From Vitreoscilla massiliensis (GTDB taxonomy: Bacteria; Pseudomonadota; Gammaproteobacteria; Burkholderiales; Neisseriaceae), in the NCBI RefSeq assembly GCF_001457815.1, contig NZ_LN898219.1, positions 124,001 through 188,000 on the forward strand: DNA of 64,000 nt, written 5' to 3'. Each line of letters starts with the position of its first letter. The first letter of the stretch is position 1. Below are positions 1 to 8,998 of this stretch, piece after piece. The position numbers and the translations under genes were made by a program. The notes under the pieces were generated by a model. The model was not told where the DNA came from, did no database searches, and worked only from the letters and a program-made list of their open reading frames with translations.

Positions 1-2
1 AG

Positions 3-242
3 CATTGTTTGTTTCACAACTTGGTGACGGGGCAAAAATTGGAAGTGGCCTTGGGCGACCAAGACTGTGTGGCCACAGTGGATGCGTATTTCTTTGCGCA
101 GTTTTTGGCCAGCAGCAAGGCGTTTCAGTGTTTAAGCCGCTGGGTTGAACAGCTTGATGGTGGTGTGTTGGCGCTGTTTGAACAACTGGCCCGTGACAAT
201 AAAATGCAGCAAGTGCGGGGTGTGGTGTTTAGAAAAACATGA
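3..242 (+). CDS. C-terminal end of a gene cut by the left window edge
   Basis: The frame is open from base 3 to a TGA at 240-242, so this is the tail of a gene that begins outside the window. About 79 residues are visible. They are mixed hydrophobic and charged, with no signal peptide, membrane segment or metal motif, and end in basic RKT. A TTG at 9 could serve as a start, but it lacks a ribosome site and the frame is open upstream, so a truncated gene is the better reading. I do not recognise the family. The next gene, phhB, starts 69 bases downstream on the same strand and could be co-transcribed. Confidence 0.6.
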   Translation, partial: HCLFHNLVTGQKLEVALGDQDCVATVDAYFFAQFLASSKAFQCLSRWVEQLDGGVLALFEQLARDNKMQQVRGVVFRKT

Positions 243-311
243 CTTGCTTAGGTAATCATGGCAATGGCTGAGGCTGCGCCTCAAAAAAAACAATTGATGA
301 TGGAGAATCCG

Positions 312-659
312 ATGAGTGCTGAATTAAACCAACTGCAATGCGAGGCTTGCCGCGCCGGTGCGCCGCAAGTGAGCGATGAAGAATTACCGGAATTGTTGCG
401 CCAAATTCCCGATTGGCAACCGATAGTGGTCGATGGCGTGATGCAATTGCAACGCGTGTACACTTTCCGCAATTTCAAACAAGCATGGGCGGCGAGCAAC
501 AAAGTGGCAGAATTGGCCGAACAAGAAGGCCACCATCCAGCGCTGTTATTAGAGTGGGGCAAGCTCACCATCACTTGGTGGACGCACGCCATAGGTGGCT
601 TGCACAAGAATGATTTTATTTGCGCCGCCAAAACCGATGCGGTATTGAGCGCGCAATAA
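312..659 (+). CDS. phhB: Pterin-4-alpha-carbinolamine dehydratase
   Basis: Dehydrates 4a-hydroxytetrahydropterin to quinonoid dihydropterin, recycling the cofactor used by aromatic amino acid hydroxylases. The 115-residue length fits the PCD/DCoH family. The signature EGHHP lies at residues 72-76, followed by LEWGKLTITWWTH around 80-92, which supplies the active-site histidines, and LHKNDF around 97-102. The ATG at 312 is chosen over an upstream ATG at 258 because GGAG lies six bases before it and family members start near the CEACR motif. No phenylalanine hydroxylase gene is visible nearby. A DUS-type hairpin follows. Confidence 0.93.
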   Translation: MSAELNQLQCEACRAGAPQVSDEELPELLRQIPDWQPIVVDGVMQLQRVYTFRNFKQAWAASNKVAELAEQEGHHPALLLEWGKLTITWWTHAIGGLHKNDFICAAKTDAVLSAQ

Positions 660-679
660 GCACAAGAGTGTGTGTGAGT

Positions 680-715
680 AAAAGCGGCCTGTAAACGATT
701 TACAGGCCGCTTTTA
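680..715. terminator. DUS-pair hairpin between convergent genes
   Basis: The arms AAAAGCGGCCTGTAAA and its complement form a near-perfect hairpin with a T-rich tail on both strands. It sits between phhB (plus) and the DJ-1 gene (minus) and can serve as a bidirectional Rho-independent terminator. Confidence 0.85.
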
Positions 716-735
716 TATGCATCAAGTGAGTCTGT

Positions 736-1317
736 TTAGCCCAAATCGACTTTGGCACCCAAGGCAGTGAGGAATTGCGACAACCATTGTGGGTGGGCCG
801 GCCAAGCTGGGGCGGTGACCAAATGGCCATCGGTGACGGCATCGTCTATGGCGATGTCGGCATACACGCCGCCGGCCAAGCGCACTTCCGGCGCGCAGGC
901 GGGGTAGGCAGACACGGTTTTGCCCTCGATGATTTCGGCCGCGGCCAAGATTTGCGCACCGTGGCACACCGCCGCAATCGGTTTTTGCACCTGATTGAAT
1001 TCACGTACGATGTCTAAGACGCGTGGGTTCACGCGCAAATATTCAGGCGCTCGGCCTCCAGGGATGATTAAGCCGACATAATCGGCAGTATTGACCTTGG
1101 CAAAATCGGCATTGAGGGCGAAATTGTGGCCGGGTTTTTCGCTGTACGTCTGCGCGCCTTCAAAATCGTGTATCGCGGTTTTGATGCTGTCGCCGGCTTT
1201 TTTGTCCGGACACACCGCATCAACATGGTAGCCCACGCCCAATAAAAACTGAAACGGCACCATGGTTTCGTAATCTTCGGCATAATCGCCGACCAACATC
1301 AGGATTTTTTTGCTCAT
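736..1317 (-). CDS. DJ-1/PfpI family protein (class I GATase-like)
   Basis: The 193-residue protein has the DJ-1/PfpI fold signature. A likely nucleophilic cysteine lies in AVCHGAQIL (Cys118, His119), with an acidic residue near position 15 (DYAEDYE) and IIPGGRAPEYLR around 84-95. Members act as protease, deglycase or chaperone-like stress proteins, and the sequence alone does not choose among them. The ATG at 1317 is preferred over the longer frame to 1365 because GGAG lies seven bases upstream and the conserved fold starts there. It is a single gene with a DUS hairpin terminator downstream. Confidence 0.88.
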   Translation of the reverse strand: MSKKILMLVGDYAEDYETMVPFQFLLGVGYHVDAVCPDKKAGDSIKTAIHDFEGAQTYSEKPGHNFALNADFAKVNTADYVGLIIPGGRAPEYLRVNPRVLDIVREFNQVQKPIAAVCHGAQILAAAEIIEGKTVSAYPACAPEVRLAGGVYADIAIDDAVTDGHLVTAPAWPAHPQWLSQFLTALGAKVDLG

Positions 1318-1478
1318 AGAATACTCCAGTTCAACACAGAAAAAGAGGCAAGCTTGCTTTGCCAACGTACAAGACTTGCATCCGTCAAAATACGGCCAGT
1401 GCTAGATATCGCTTACAAAAAATCTGTGTAAGAAAACCACTTATCATCAGTACAATACCGGCTAAGTTCTGCTGCTCA

Positions 1479-1904
1479 TTATGCATTATCCATATCGGTT
1501 TGCACACACACCACCACCACGTCCAACCATGTTTCGTGCTGAAACGCCTGCTTGATGCGGGCAAAGTCCCAAGTGGCGATGTTGGCCAAATCGTGTTCGG
1601 AGTGGGCACTGTCTACCAATAAGCACACACAATACCCTGCTTCTGAGGCGGCCTGTAACCAAGCTGCATCGGCTATTTCACATGTGAGCAGCGTTTGCTC
1701 CGCTGCCACGCAATGCAAACACTGCTGTTGTCGCAGCCAATAGCCATCGTCGGCAAGCAGGTAAAATGCGTCTTCACCTTCATAGGCATGGCCTAAGAGT
1801 GCGGTCAGAGTTGCTGGCAATTCCGCTGTGTTGAGCAGCAATAAAGGCGCCATTTGACCATCTTCATCGGCACAGAAAGCGGTAATAGGGTGGTGTAGCT
1901 GCAT
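1479..1904 (-). CDS. Uncharacterised 141-residue protein downstream of nicotinamidase
   Basis: I do not recognise this family. The protein is acidic and rich in Leu, Ala and Cys, without a signal peptide or membrane segment. It begins three bases after the nicotinamidase stop, so the two are very likely one transcript. It may act in the same NAD salvage context, but that is inference from position only. A DUS-like word (GGCGGCCTGTAA, about 1649-1660) lies inside the frame. Confidence 0.65.
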   Translation of the reverse strand: MQLHHPITAFCADEDGQMAPLLLLNTAELPATLTALLGHAYEGEDAFYLLADDGYWLRQQQCLHCVAAEQTLLTCEIADAAWLQAASEAGYCVCLLVDSAHSEHDLANIATWDFARIKQAFQHETWLDVVVVCVQTDMDNA

Positions 1905-1907
1905 GGC

Positions 1908-2549
1908 TTAGTCTTGTGCCAATTGCATGCGCAAGGCCTCTGTGTTGTCGACCATCTTCGCGCCTGCCGCCTGCATTTCATCTATGGCACTGGCCACCGT
2001 TTCAGCGGCGATGCCGCGACAAGCGGCCAGATTCAGCCATACTGTCCAGTTTGGATTGTAAGCGCACAATTGCAATACCGTGTTTTTAACACAATAGTCG
2101 GTAGCCAAACCGCCTACCAACACATGTTTCGCGCTATTGACCGTCAGCCATTCCAATAAACCAGTGCTGATGGTGTTGCCCAAATCATGGTAGCAAGCGC
2201 CATACGGGTGCATGTTGTTTTCCACGCCTTTGTAGACCAGAAAATCGTATTGCTCAGGCTCGGGCAAGCCGGGCAAGGCTTTGAAGCCGTCGGTGCCGAC
2301 TTCGGCATGGCGCACCCAGCCGATATCGCTGTTGGGCAAGCCAATGGGCGTGCCGATTTGTTCGTGCGTGGGCACCACCCATGCCGCATGCGGATTGTGC
2401 GCGTCTTTGGTGAGCACACGCTTGTCGGCCAATGCGGCCTGTAAATTCAATTCGGCCACAATTTGGTCGCCCTCCAACACGGGCAATTCATTCGGGCACA
2501 AAGGGCTGAAGGTGCGCTGTGGGTCTACGTCTATGGCGATGATGCTCAT
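1908..2549 (-). CDS. pncA: Nicotinamidase / isochorismatase-family cysteine hydrolase
   Basis: Converts nicotinamide to nicotinate for NAD salvage. The 213 residues carry the catalytic triad expected for the family: Asp9 (IDVDPQRTF), Lys107 (FLVYKG) and Cys153 (ATDYCVKNT). The likely metal-binding residues are in TKDAHNPHAAW (Asp49, His51, His54). The cis-peptide region before the catalytic cysteine, VGGLATDYC, is typical. The gene leads a two-gene unit with the 1479-1904 protein. It contains an in-frame DUS word near 2430 that encodes part of LQAALAD. Confidence 0.9.
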   Translation of the reverse strand: MSIIAIDVDPQRTFSPLCPNELPVLEGDQIVAELNLQAALADKRVLTKDAHNPHAAWVVPTHEQIGTPIGLPNSDIGWVRHAEVGTDGFKALPGLPEPEQYDFLVYKGVENNMHPYGACYHDLGNTISTGLLEWLTVNSAKHVLVGGLATDYCVKNTVLQLCAYNPNWTVWLNLAACRGIAAETVASAIDEMQAAGAKMVDNTEALRMQLAQD

Positions 2550-2720
2550 GGCTCAACTTTCTGATGGCAAACAAATATGTACCACATACTGCATCAGCGG
2601 CAGGGCGGCGGCAAGCGAAATGCTCACACAGATGCGCAGGAGGCTATGGTGCGCAGGGCAAAAAGTGGTATAAACGCAGTTTGTGAAGAAACCGAACACT
2701 GATAAAAGGATGATGCTGTT

Positions 2721-3935
2721 ATGGCCGTGCACTTGAAGCCTAAAAATGCCCAAGAATTGCTCACCATTGATGGGGTGCAATTGTTTGTGGGCCAAGCGGG
2801 GATTAAAAAGCCCGATTACAACGATGTGACTTTGATGGTGTTAAGCCCGAATTCACGCGTGGCGGGGGTGTTTACCCAAAACCGTTTTTGCGCCGCGCCG
2901 GTGCGTGTGTGCCAAGAATTGTTGCCCAGCAGTAACATCCGTGCTTTGGTGGTCAACACTGGCAATGCCAACGCCGGTACAGGCGACGATGGTTTGAAAC
3001 GCGCGCGCGCCGTGTGTGCGGCGGTGGCCGAGCAAATCAAGTGTGAGGCCAACCAAGTGTTGCCATTTTCGACAGGGGTGATTTTGGAACCCTTGCCACA
3101 CGAGAAAATCCAAGCCGCGATTAAGAAAATGAAGCCTGTGCATTGGGACATCGCCGCCAAAGCCATCATGACCACCGACACCGTGGCCAAATCGGGCAGC
3201 CGCGAATTGGTGGTGGATGGCGAACACGTGCGCTTTACCGGCATTTCCAAAGGTTCGGGCATGATTCATCCGAACATGGCAACCATGCTCGGTTTTATCG
3301 CGCTCGATGCCAACATTGCCACCGAGGTATTGCAAGTGTTGGTGAAAGAAGTGGCCGACAAAACCTTTAACTGCATCAGCGTTGATGGCGATACCTCGAC
3401 CAATGACAGCTTCGTGATTGTGTCTACCGGCAAAGCCAAATTGGCACCGATTACCGCCGCCGAAGGCGCCACTTATGAAGCCATCAAAGCCGTATTAATC
3501 GACTTGGCTTTGGAATTGGCACAAGCGATCGTGCGCGATGGCGAAGGCGCCACCAAATTCATCACGGTTGACGTACAACACGCCGCCACCGCCGAAGAAG
3601 CACGCCAAGTCGCCGATGCGATTGCACGCTCGCCCTTGGTGAAAACCGCGTTCTTTGCCAGCGACCCCAATTTGGGCCGCATCTTGTGCGCCATCGGTTA
3701 TGCCGGCGTGGTTGACTTGGACGTGCAACAAGTGCGCGTGTGGCTGGGCAATGTGTTGGTGGCAGAAAAAGGCGGCCGCGCCGCCAGCTATGTCGAATCT
3801 GCTGGTGCGGCGGTGATGAAGCAAAGCGATATCACCATCACCGTGGACTTGGCGCGCGGCGATGCGCAAACCTTTATGTACACCTGCGATTTCTCATATG
3901 AGTATGTGAAAATCAATGCTGAGTACCGCAGCTAA
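2721..3935 (+). CDS. argJ: Bifunctional glutamate N-acetyltransferase / amino-acid acetyltransferase
   Basis: Transfers the acetyl group of N-acetylornithine to glutamate, and in bifunctional members also makes N-acetylglutamate, closing the cyclic arginine pathway. The 404 residues match the family. The self-cleavage site sits in MIHPNMATML, where cleavage before Thr188 yields the alpha and beta chains. KGSGMI just before it and the C-terminal CDFSYEYVKINAEYRS are typical. AAGGA about ten bases upstream supports the ATG. It stands alone and is closed by a DUS hairpin at 3983. Confidence 0.96.
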   Translation: MAVHLKPKNAQELLTIDGVQLFVGQAGIKKPDYNDVTLMVLSPNSRVAGVFTQNRFCAAPVRVCQELLPSSNIRALVVNTGNANAGTGDDGLKRARAVCAAVAEQIKCEANQVLPFSTGVILEPLPHEKIQAAIKKMKPVHWDIAAKAIMTTDTVAKSGSRELVVDGEHVRFTGISKGSGMIHPNMATMLGFIALDANIATEVLQVLVKEVADKTFNCISVDGDTSTNDSFVIVSTGKAKLAPITAAEGATYEAIKAVLIDLALELAQAIVRDGEGATKFITVDVQHAATAEEARQVADAIARSPLVKTAFFASDPNLGRILCAIGYAGVVDLDVQQVRVWLGNVLVAEKGGRAASYVESAGAAVMKQSDITITVDLARGDAQTFMYTCDFSYEYVKINAEYRS

Positions 3936-3982
3936 GTCATAAGCAATCATACATATTGGGTGAATTGCTCACCTGTTAAATC

Positions 3983-4023
3983 AAGCGGCCTGTAAATCTT
4001 CATTGTGGATTTACAGGCCGCTT
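3983..4023. terminator. DUS-pair hairpin between argJ and the Sel1 gene
   Basis: Sixteen-base arms, AAGCGGCCTGTAAATC and its complement, surround a nine-base loop. It lies between convergent argJ and the Sel1-repeat pseudogene and probably ends both transcripts. Confidence 0.8.
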
Positions 4024-4043
4024 TGTTGTCGGATTTATTCCAC

Positions 4044-4925
4044 TTATTTTTGTTGTGCTTGTTTCAATTCTTGCTCAAATTGAGGGAGAAGCTGTACTGC
4101 TCGTTGGTGCGAAATGAATGGTAGTGATTCAGAGGACATATTTGCAGGGAGTGTAACAGCCACCGCCGCCCGAGTCCATTTAATCGCTTGTTTTAAATCC
4201 TGAATGTTTTTGTGTTCAAGATACTGTTTGTAATGGATTTCACCTTCACCTAATAAACTCTCAATATTGCCTTGGTTTGCCGCTTTTCTTCTCCAATAGG
4301 CACTTTGAGCTTTGTCGACGGGAAATGGCTCCGTACTGAAGGCAAGATACCCTGAATAATACATACTGTCTAATTGTGCTTGAGCATTGGCATCTCCTTG
4401 TATGGCTTTTAACATGATCTCTCCTATGGTATTGCGCACCACAATGTCCCATTGAGTGAGGATTGCTGCTGGCACATGGTTTTGCAATTCTTGAAACATC
4501 GCTAAACGCTGTATGGATTTGGTGTCTTGTTGAGAAGCGGCTTTTTCCATCCAATAAATGGCTTGGTTGAGGTCAAACTGGGTTCCCGTACCGTTGAAAT
4601 ACATGATGCCTAGCAAATGCATCGCATCAGTGTGCTGTTGCTGGGCAGCTAAGGAAATTGATTTGAAAGCCTCGTCTGCATCAAATGACTCAGGCTGGAG
4701 GTAACTCAGACCGCGAGCGTATTAGGTTGCAGCATCTTTGGTTTGAGTAAGAGCAATGGGAAGTTCTGAGTTGGGCACAGACTCTGCATGTGCAGTCATC
4801 GTCAATGAGAGCATGCTTGCCAACAGTAAGTAAGGCAGTTGAGATGCATAGGTGGTCAAAGATTTTTTGGCTGCGCCCAAGGTTAAGAATGACAGCATGT
4901 GATTGCCTTTGCTTGAATGATACAA
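4044..4925 (-). pseudogene. Secreted Sel1-repeat protein interrupted by an in-frame stop
   Basis: Read on the minus strand, 4925-4725 encodes an N-terminal signal-peptide region (hydrophobic SQLPYLLLASMLSLTM, then AHA), ending in a TAA at 4724-4722. The same frame stays open for 225 more codons to 4044 with clear Sel1-like repeats, such as HLLGIMYFNGTGT followed by AIYWMEKAAS, and WRRKAANQGN. No frame change is needed, so a single substitution created the stop. Restored, the product would be about 293 residues, a periplasmic helical-repeat protein of unknown partner. A restart at 4622 could make a cytoplasmic 192-residue piece without the signal. Confidence 0.8.
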
Positions 4926-4957
4926 ACTGAATTTTAACTCAAATGATGATGGTTAAT

Positions 4958-4994
4958 GCGGCCTGTAAACCTCTTACAAGGGTTTACAGGCCGC
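4958..4994. repeat. DUS-pair inverted repeat
   Basis: Fourteen-base arms (GCGGCCTGTAAACC and complement) surround a nine-base loop. It lies upstream of the Sel1 pseudogene and not directly behind a plus-strand gene, so a terminator role is uncertain here. Confidence 0.8.
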
Positions 4995-4996
4995 TT

Positions 4997-5583
4997 TGTT
5001 GTATGTACACGGTTTTTAACAGCGAAGGCATTGGATACTGAGCCTATCTGTTGAGATGCAATTGGGTCAATAAGCGCTTATTGGGGCTTCAGCTTTACTT
5101 GTTTTGAGATGTTGCAAGCAGTGTGGTGAGATTTAATATTCACCTTGAGTATTATGTATGCGAATCGGGGTAAATAGTGCTGGAATCAGCAGTGGAATAG
5201 TCGTGAAAAACGAATATGGTGGCTGGCTTTTTATTCAGCCTGTTTTTTAATCATGTGTTCATAATATAGCGGTTTATTTCATTTTAAAAGCTTTCTCGGT
5301 ATAAAATTTACATAAAACGATTAAAAAGCAATTTAATATCAAATTTAAAACGGTTTTGAGTTTGTTAAAACGTGTTAGCGGGCATATCGGCCAAGCTGAG
5401 GGCAGATTATTGTGAATTGCGTGTGACACAAAAGAAAATTATTGCAGTGCAAAATAATCCTGCGTATGTTTGTTTTAACGCTGCAGCGCACCAAATGAAG
5501 CCTTAACACTTACTACACAAGCCCTTACCACGACACACATGGCGTTGGTTTGGAACCCATATTGCTCGCTTGAGAGGTGACAC
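4997..5583. other. Gene-free AT-rich stretch upstream of glnK
   Basis: No convincing ORF is seen. The part from about 5230 to 5360 is very AT-rich and could hold promoters or protein-binding sites for glnK-amtB. No clear sigma-70 pair could be assigned. Confidence 0.5.
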
Positions 5584-5922
5584 ATGAAACTCATTAGTGC
5601 CGTAATCAAACCGTTTAAGCTCGATGAAGTGCGCGAAGCACTGACCGAGTTGGGCATCAGTGGCATGACCGTAACCGAAGTCAAAGGATTTGGTCGCCAA
5701 AAAGGCCATACGGAAATTTACCGTGGCGCGGAATACGCGGTTGACTTCCTGCCCAAAATCAAAATCGAAACCGCGGTTAAAGCCGAATTGGTGGAACAAG
5801 TATGCGAAGCCATTGTCACTGCTGCATACACTGGTAAAACCGGTGATGGCAAAGTGTTTGTGTTTGATTTAGACCAAGCCATCCGCATCCGAACCTCGGA
5901 AACTGGCACCGACGCATTGTAA
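5584..5922 (+). CDS. glnK: PII nitrogen regulatory protein
   Basis: Trimeric signalling protein that senses 2-oxoglutarate, ATP/ADP and, through uridylylation, glutamine. It plugs AmtB when ammonium is plentiful. The 112-residue length is typical. The T-loop sequence TEIYRGAEYAVDF carries Tyr51, the usual uridylylation site, and the C-terminal signature TGKTGDGKVFV is present. GAGAGG lies before the ATG. It is followed 14 bases later by amtB, which is why glnK is favoured over glnB as the name. Confidence 0.95.
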   Translation: MKLISAVIKPFKLDEVREALTELGISGMTVTEVKGFGRQKGHTEIYRGAEYAVDFLPKIKIETAVKAELVEQVCEAIVTAAYTGKTGDGKVFVFDLDQAIRIRTSETGTDAL

Positions 5923-5936
5923 GAAAGGAAGTCCTC

Positions 5937-7247
5937 ATGTCTGTTTGTATCCCCAAAATTGCAGCCGCGTCTGCACTGATGTTACCCGTGGTGGCTATGG
6001 CCGATGGCACTGCCGATTGGTTGCAACCTGTTGAAAACCTCAATGCCGGTGACAGCGCGTGGATGATGATTTCTGCCGCTTTGGTGTTGTTTATGACGCT
6101 GCCGGGCTTGGCCTTGTTTTACGGCGGTATGGCGCGCAAGAAAAATGTGTTGTCGATGATGGTGCAAAGCTTCGCCGTGGCGGCTTTGGTGAGCGTGTTG
6201 TGGATGGCGATAGGCTACAGCATTGCGTTTACGCCTAACAATGGTTTTTTGGGCGGCTTTGACCGCGTGTTTTTAAATGGCATGACGTTTATGGCTGAAG
6301 ACGGCAAGTTGACCATTTATCCAGGCTTGAAAACCATTCCTGAAAGCGTGTTCTTCTTCTTCCAAATGACGTTTGCCATCATCAGCTCGGCCATCATTAC
6401 CGGTGCGTTTGCTGAACGGATGAAATTCTCCGCCATCATGGTGTTCATCGCCTTGTGGGTATTGATGGTATACGCACCGACGGCGCATTGGGTGTGGGGC
6501 AGCGATGGCTGGTTGGCCAAAGACGGCGTGTTGGACTATGCCGGTGGTACGGTGGTGCACATCAATGCCGGTATTGCGGGTTTGGTAGGCTGTGTGTTGG
6601 TGGGCAAACGCTTGGGCTATGGCAAAGAACAAATGGCGCCACACAATTTGACCTTGACCTTAATCGGTGTGGGCATGTTGTGGGTGGGTTGGTTTGGCTT
6701 TAACGCGGGCTCTGCCGGTGCTGCGGATGGCCGTGCCGGTATGGCGATGGTGACCACACAAGTGGCAACGGCTGGCGGTGCTTTGGCATGGATGTTGTGT
6801 GAAAAAGTGTTTGGTCACAAAGCGTCGGCTTTGGGTTTGGCTTCGGGTGCTTTGTCTGGCTTGGTCGGCATTACCCCAGCCGCAGGTTTTGTGGCCCCGG
6901 TTCCGGCTCTGATCATAGGCTTATTGACGGCAGTGGTGTGTTTCTTCGCCGTGACCAAATTGAAAATCATGTTGAAATACGATGACTCTATGGACGCCTT
7001 CGGCATCCACGGCATAGGCGGCATCGTCGGTGCGGTGTTAACCGGTGTGTTTGTATCGACCACCATCAGCGGTGCCAGTGTGAACTGGGTAGCGCAAATT
7101 GAAGGCATCGTGATTACCGTCTTGTACAGTGGCATCGTCAGCTTGATTTTGTTGAAAATCATCGACAAAACCATAGGCTTGCGTGTGGCCGCAGACGATG
7201 AGCGCCAAGGTTTGGACATTACCTCCCACGGTGAGCGCATCGAATAA
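5937..7247 (+). CDS. amtB: Ammonium transporter
   Basis: Inner-membrane Amt/Rh channel for ammonium uptake. The 436 residues start with a cleavable signal-like segment (ALMLPVVAMA) and then about eleven hydrophobic spans. Typical Amt motifs include PGLALFYGGM near residue 60, DYAGGTVVHINAG in the middle and DDSMDAFGIHGIGG in the second half, which contain the twin-histidine pore residues. AGGAAG lies upstream of the ATG. It forms the conserved glnK-amtB operon, with GlnK regulating the channel. Confidence 0.96.
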   Translation: MSVCIPKIAAASALMLPVVAMADGTADWLQPVENLNAGDSAWMMISAALVLFMTLPGLALFYGGMARKKNVLSMMVQSFAVAALVSVLWMAIGYSIAFTPNNGFLGGFDRVFLNGMTFMAEDGKLTIYPGLKTIPESVFFFFQMTFAIISSAIITGAFAERMKFSAIMVFIALWVLMVYAPTAHWVWGSDGWLAKDGVLDYAGGTVVHINAGIAGLVGCVLVGKRLGYGKEQMAPHNLTLTLIGVGMLWVGWFGFNAGSAGAADGRAGMAMVTTQVATAGGALAWMLCEKVFGHKASALGLASGALSGLVGITPAAGFVAPVPALIIGLLTAVVCFFAVTKLKIMLKYDDSMDAFGIHGIGGIVGAVLTGVFVSTTISGASVNWVAQIEGIVITVLYSGIVSLILLKIIDKTIGLRVAADDERQGLDITSHGERIE

Positions 7248-7279
7248 AAGAACCTCTCTCCACTCTGATGTTTCAGAGG

Positions 7280-7312
7280 CCGCATAAGGACACTTATGCG
7301 GTTCTTTTTTTT
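7280..7312 (+). terminator. Rho-independent terminator after amtB
   Basis: A nine-base stem, CCGCATAAG with CTTATGCGG, and a four-base loop are followed by TTCTTTTTTTT. This terminator is not built from the DUS word. Confidence 0.93.
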
Positions 7313-7387
7313 GCATTGCAGAATCGTGCTAGTATGGAATTCAAATAAGACAGGCTCATGCGGCCTGTAAACACGATACGGAATACC

Positions 7388-8458
7388 ATGAAGCACAATC
7401 ATTTCATTCAAAACCTTCCCAGTGGTGCACTCGACATCGTCGGCGATGTGCACGGTGAATGGGCGGTGTTGCAGCAATTATTACAGCATTTGGGTTATGA
7501 CGAACGCGGCGAACACCCGCAAGGGCGGCGTTTGGTTTTTATTGGCGACATCGTCGACCGCGGCCCCGATTCGCCGGCGGCATTGGCGTGGGTCTTGCGC
7601 GCGCGTGAACAACATGGTGTGCTCAGCGTCTTGGGCAATCATGAAGTGAACATCTTGGCCGGCGACCCCAAAGACGGTTCGGCATGGTTTTTTGACAGCC
7701 GCATTCCGCAAGACACGCAATACCTGCCGTATCAGCGTTTGGATGCCGATGACAGAAGCGAAGTCTTGCACGATTTGCAAACTTGGCCGTTGGTATTGCA
7801 ACGCGATGATTTGCGCTTGGTGCATGCGGCGTGGTTGCCCGAGGCCATCAACACGATACATGCTCTCGATCCCGAGCGTGATATTGCGCAGTGGTACAAT
7901 TATTTCGACAAACACGTGCATGATTTGGTACACGACAAACCGTGGTATCCGCAATACCAACAAGAATTCAAACAATACGATGCGCTGCTAGGCAATGCCG
8001 ATTTGAATCCGCCGATGTTGGCTGGCCATACCGAATTTGAACTCAACCGTTGGCGCCAAAATCCGGTGCGTGCCTTGGTTTCTGGCAGCGAAGAACCCGT
8101 GAGCACGCCGTTTTATGCAGGTGCGCGTTGGCGTTTTACTGGCCGCGCCGCGTGGTGGGAACAGTATCACGACGATGTGCCGGTGGTGATGGGGCATTAT
8201 TGGCGCTTGTGGAAAAGCCACAGCGAAGCCAAACACCGCCATGCGGGCTTGATGCCGGAAGACGGCAGTGCGTGGTTTGGTGCCAAAAACAATGTGTTTT
8301 GCATTGATTTTTCAGTGGGCGCCCGTTGGCGCGACCGCCAGCAAAACATTGCCCCAGCGCAATCCAAATTCCATCTGGCGGCTTTGCGTTGGCCTGAGCG
8401 TACCATTGTGATGGATAATGGTGCACAATACGCCAGTACCGCATTTGAAGCGGCCTGA
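7388..8458 (+). CDS. Calcineurin-like metallophosphoesterase
   Basis: The 356-residue protein carries the metallophosphatase motifs near its N-terminus: GDVHGEW, then GDIVDRGPDS, then GNHE. Histidines later in the chain (for example LAGHTEFE and VVMGHYW) are candidate remaining metal ligands. It resembles PrpE/ApaH-type phosphatases, but the substrate is unknown. The ATG at 7388 is chosen because the upstream alternative at 7358 would begin inside a DUS word. The stop codon lies in a diverged DUS word (GCGGCCTGA). Confidence 0.85.
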   Translation: MKHNHFIQNLPSGALDIVGDVHGEWAVLQQLLQHLGYDERGEHPQGRRLVFIGDIVDRGPDSPAALAWVLRAREQHGVLSVLGNHEVNILAGDPKDGSAWFFDSRIPQDTQYLPYQRLDADDRSEVLHDLQTWPLVLQRDDLRLVHAAWLPEAINTIHALDPERDIAQWYNYFDKHVHDLVHDKPWYPQYQQEFKQYDALLGNADLNPPMLAGHTEFELNRWRQNPVRALVSGSEEPVSTPFYAGARWRFTGRAAWWEQYHDDVPVVMGHYWRLWKSHSEAKHRHAGLMPEDGSAWFGAKNNVFCIDFSVGARWRDRQQNIAPAQSKFHLAALRWPERTIVMDNGAQYASTAFEAA

Positions 8459-8478
8459 AACCGCGTTACAGGCCGCTT
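8448..8478. terminator. Imperfect DUS-pair hairpin
   Basis: AAGCGGCCTG and CAGGCCGCTT form ten-base arms overlapping the stop of the phosphoesterase gene. The tail is not T-rich, so termination here is likely weak and read-through into rfaE2 is possible. Confidence 0.55.
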
Positions 8479-8500
8479 AAACCGACAGAAAGAGATACCC

Positions 8501-8998
8501 ATGCAGCATTTTCCCATCCCCGATTTTGAGCACAAAATCTGTGCCCCAGCCGATTTGCCTGCGCGCATTGCCAAGTTGCCGCAACCAGTGGTGTTTACCA
8601 ACGGCTGTTTCGACATCTTGCACCGCGGCCATGTGACGTATTTGGCGCAAGCACGGGCTTTGGGTGGCAGCTTGGTATTGGCCTTGAATACCGATGCCTC
8701 GGTCAAGCGCCAAGGCAAGGGCGATGACAGACCGATTAACTGTTTGGAAAATCGCTTGGCGGTGATTGCCGCTTTGCAAAGCGTGGATGTGGTGACGTGG
8801 TTTGATGAAGACACACCGGCGAATTTGATTGAATTGGTGCAGCCGCAAGTATTGGTCAAAGGTGGCGATTGGGCAGTAGAAAACATCGTTGGCGCCAAAG
8901 AAACGCAAGCGCGTGGCGGCAAAGTGGTGTCGATTGCGTTTGACCACCCAACGTCGACGACTCAGACCTTGGCCAAAATTCGTGAGGCGCAAGCGTGA
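8501..8998 (+). CDS. rfaE2: D-glycero-beta-D-manno-heptose 1-phosphate adenylyltransferase
   Basis: Makes ADP-heptose precursor for the lipopolysaccharide or lipooligosaccharide core. The 165-residue cytidylyltransferase-fold protein has FTNGCFDILHRGHVTYL near residues 32-48 with the nucleotide-binding HxGH-type motif (HRGH), and KGGDW further on. It corresponds to the C-terminal half of bifunctional HldE, here as a separate protein, as is usual in Neisseriaceae. Its stop overlaps the GTG start of birA-coaX (GTGA), so translation is probably coupled. Confidence 0.94.
   Translation: MQHFPIPDFEHKICAPADLPARIAKLPQPVVFTNGCFDILHRGHVTYLAQARALGGSLVLALNTDASVKRQGKGDDRPINCLENRLAVIAALQSVDVVTWFDEDTPANLIELVQPQVLVKGGDWAVENIVGAKETQARGGKVVSIAFDHPTSTTQTLAKIREAQA

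Noticed and set aside
5551..5566. TGGAACCCATATTGCT matches a sigma-54 -24/-12 promoter before glnK
   Set aside because: It would start transcription near 5577, inside the ribosome binding site and seven bases before the ATG, so the match is probably chance.
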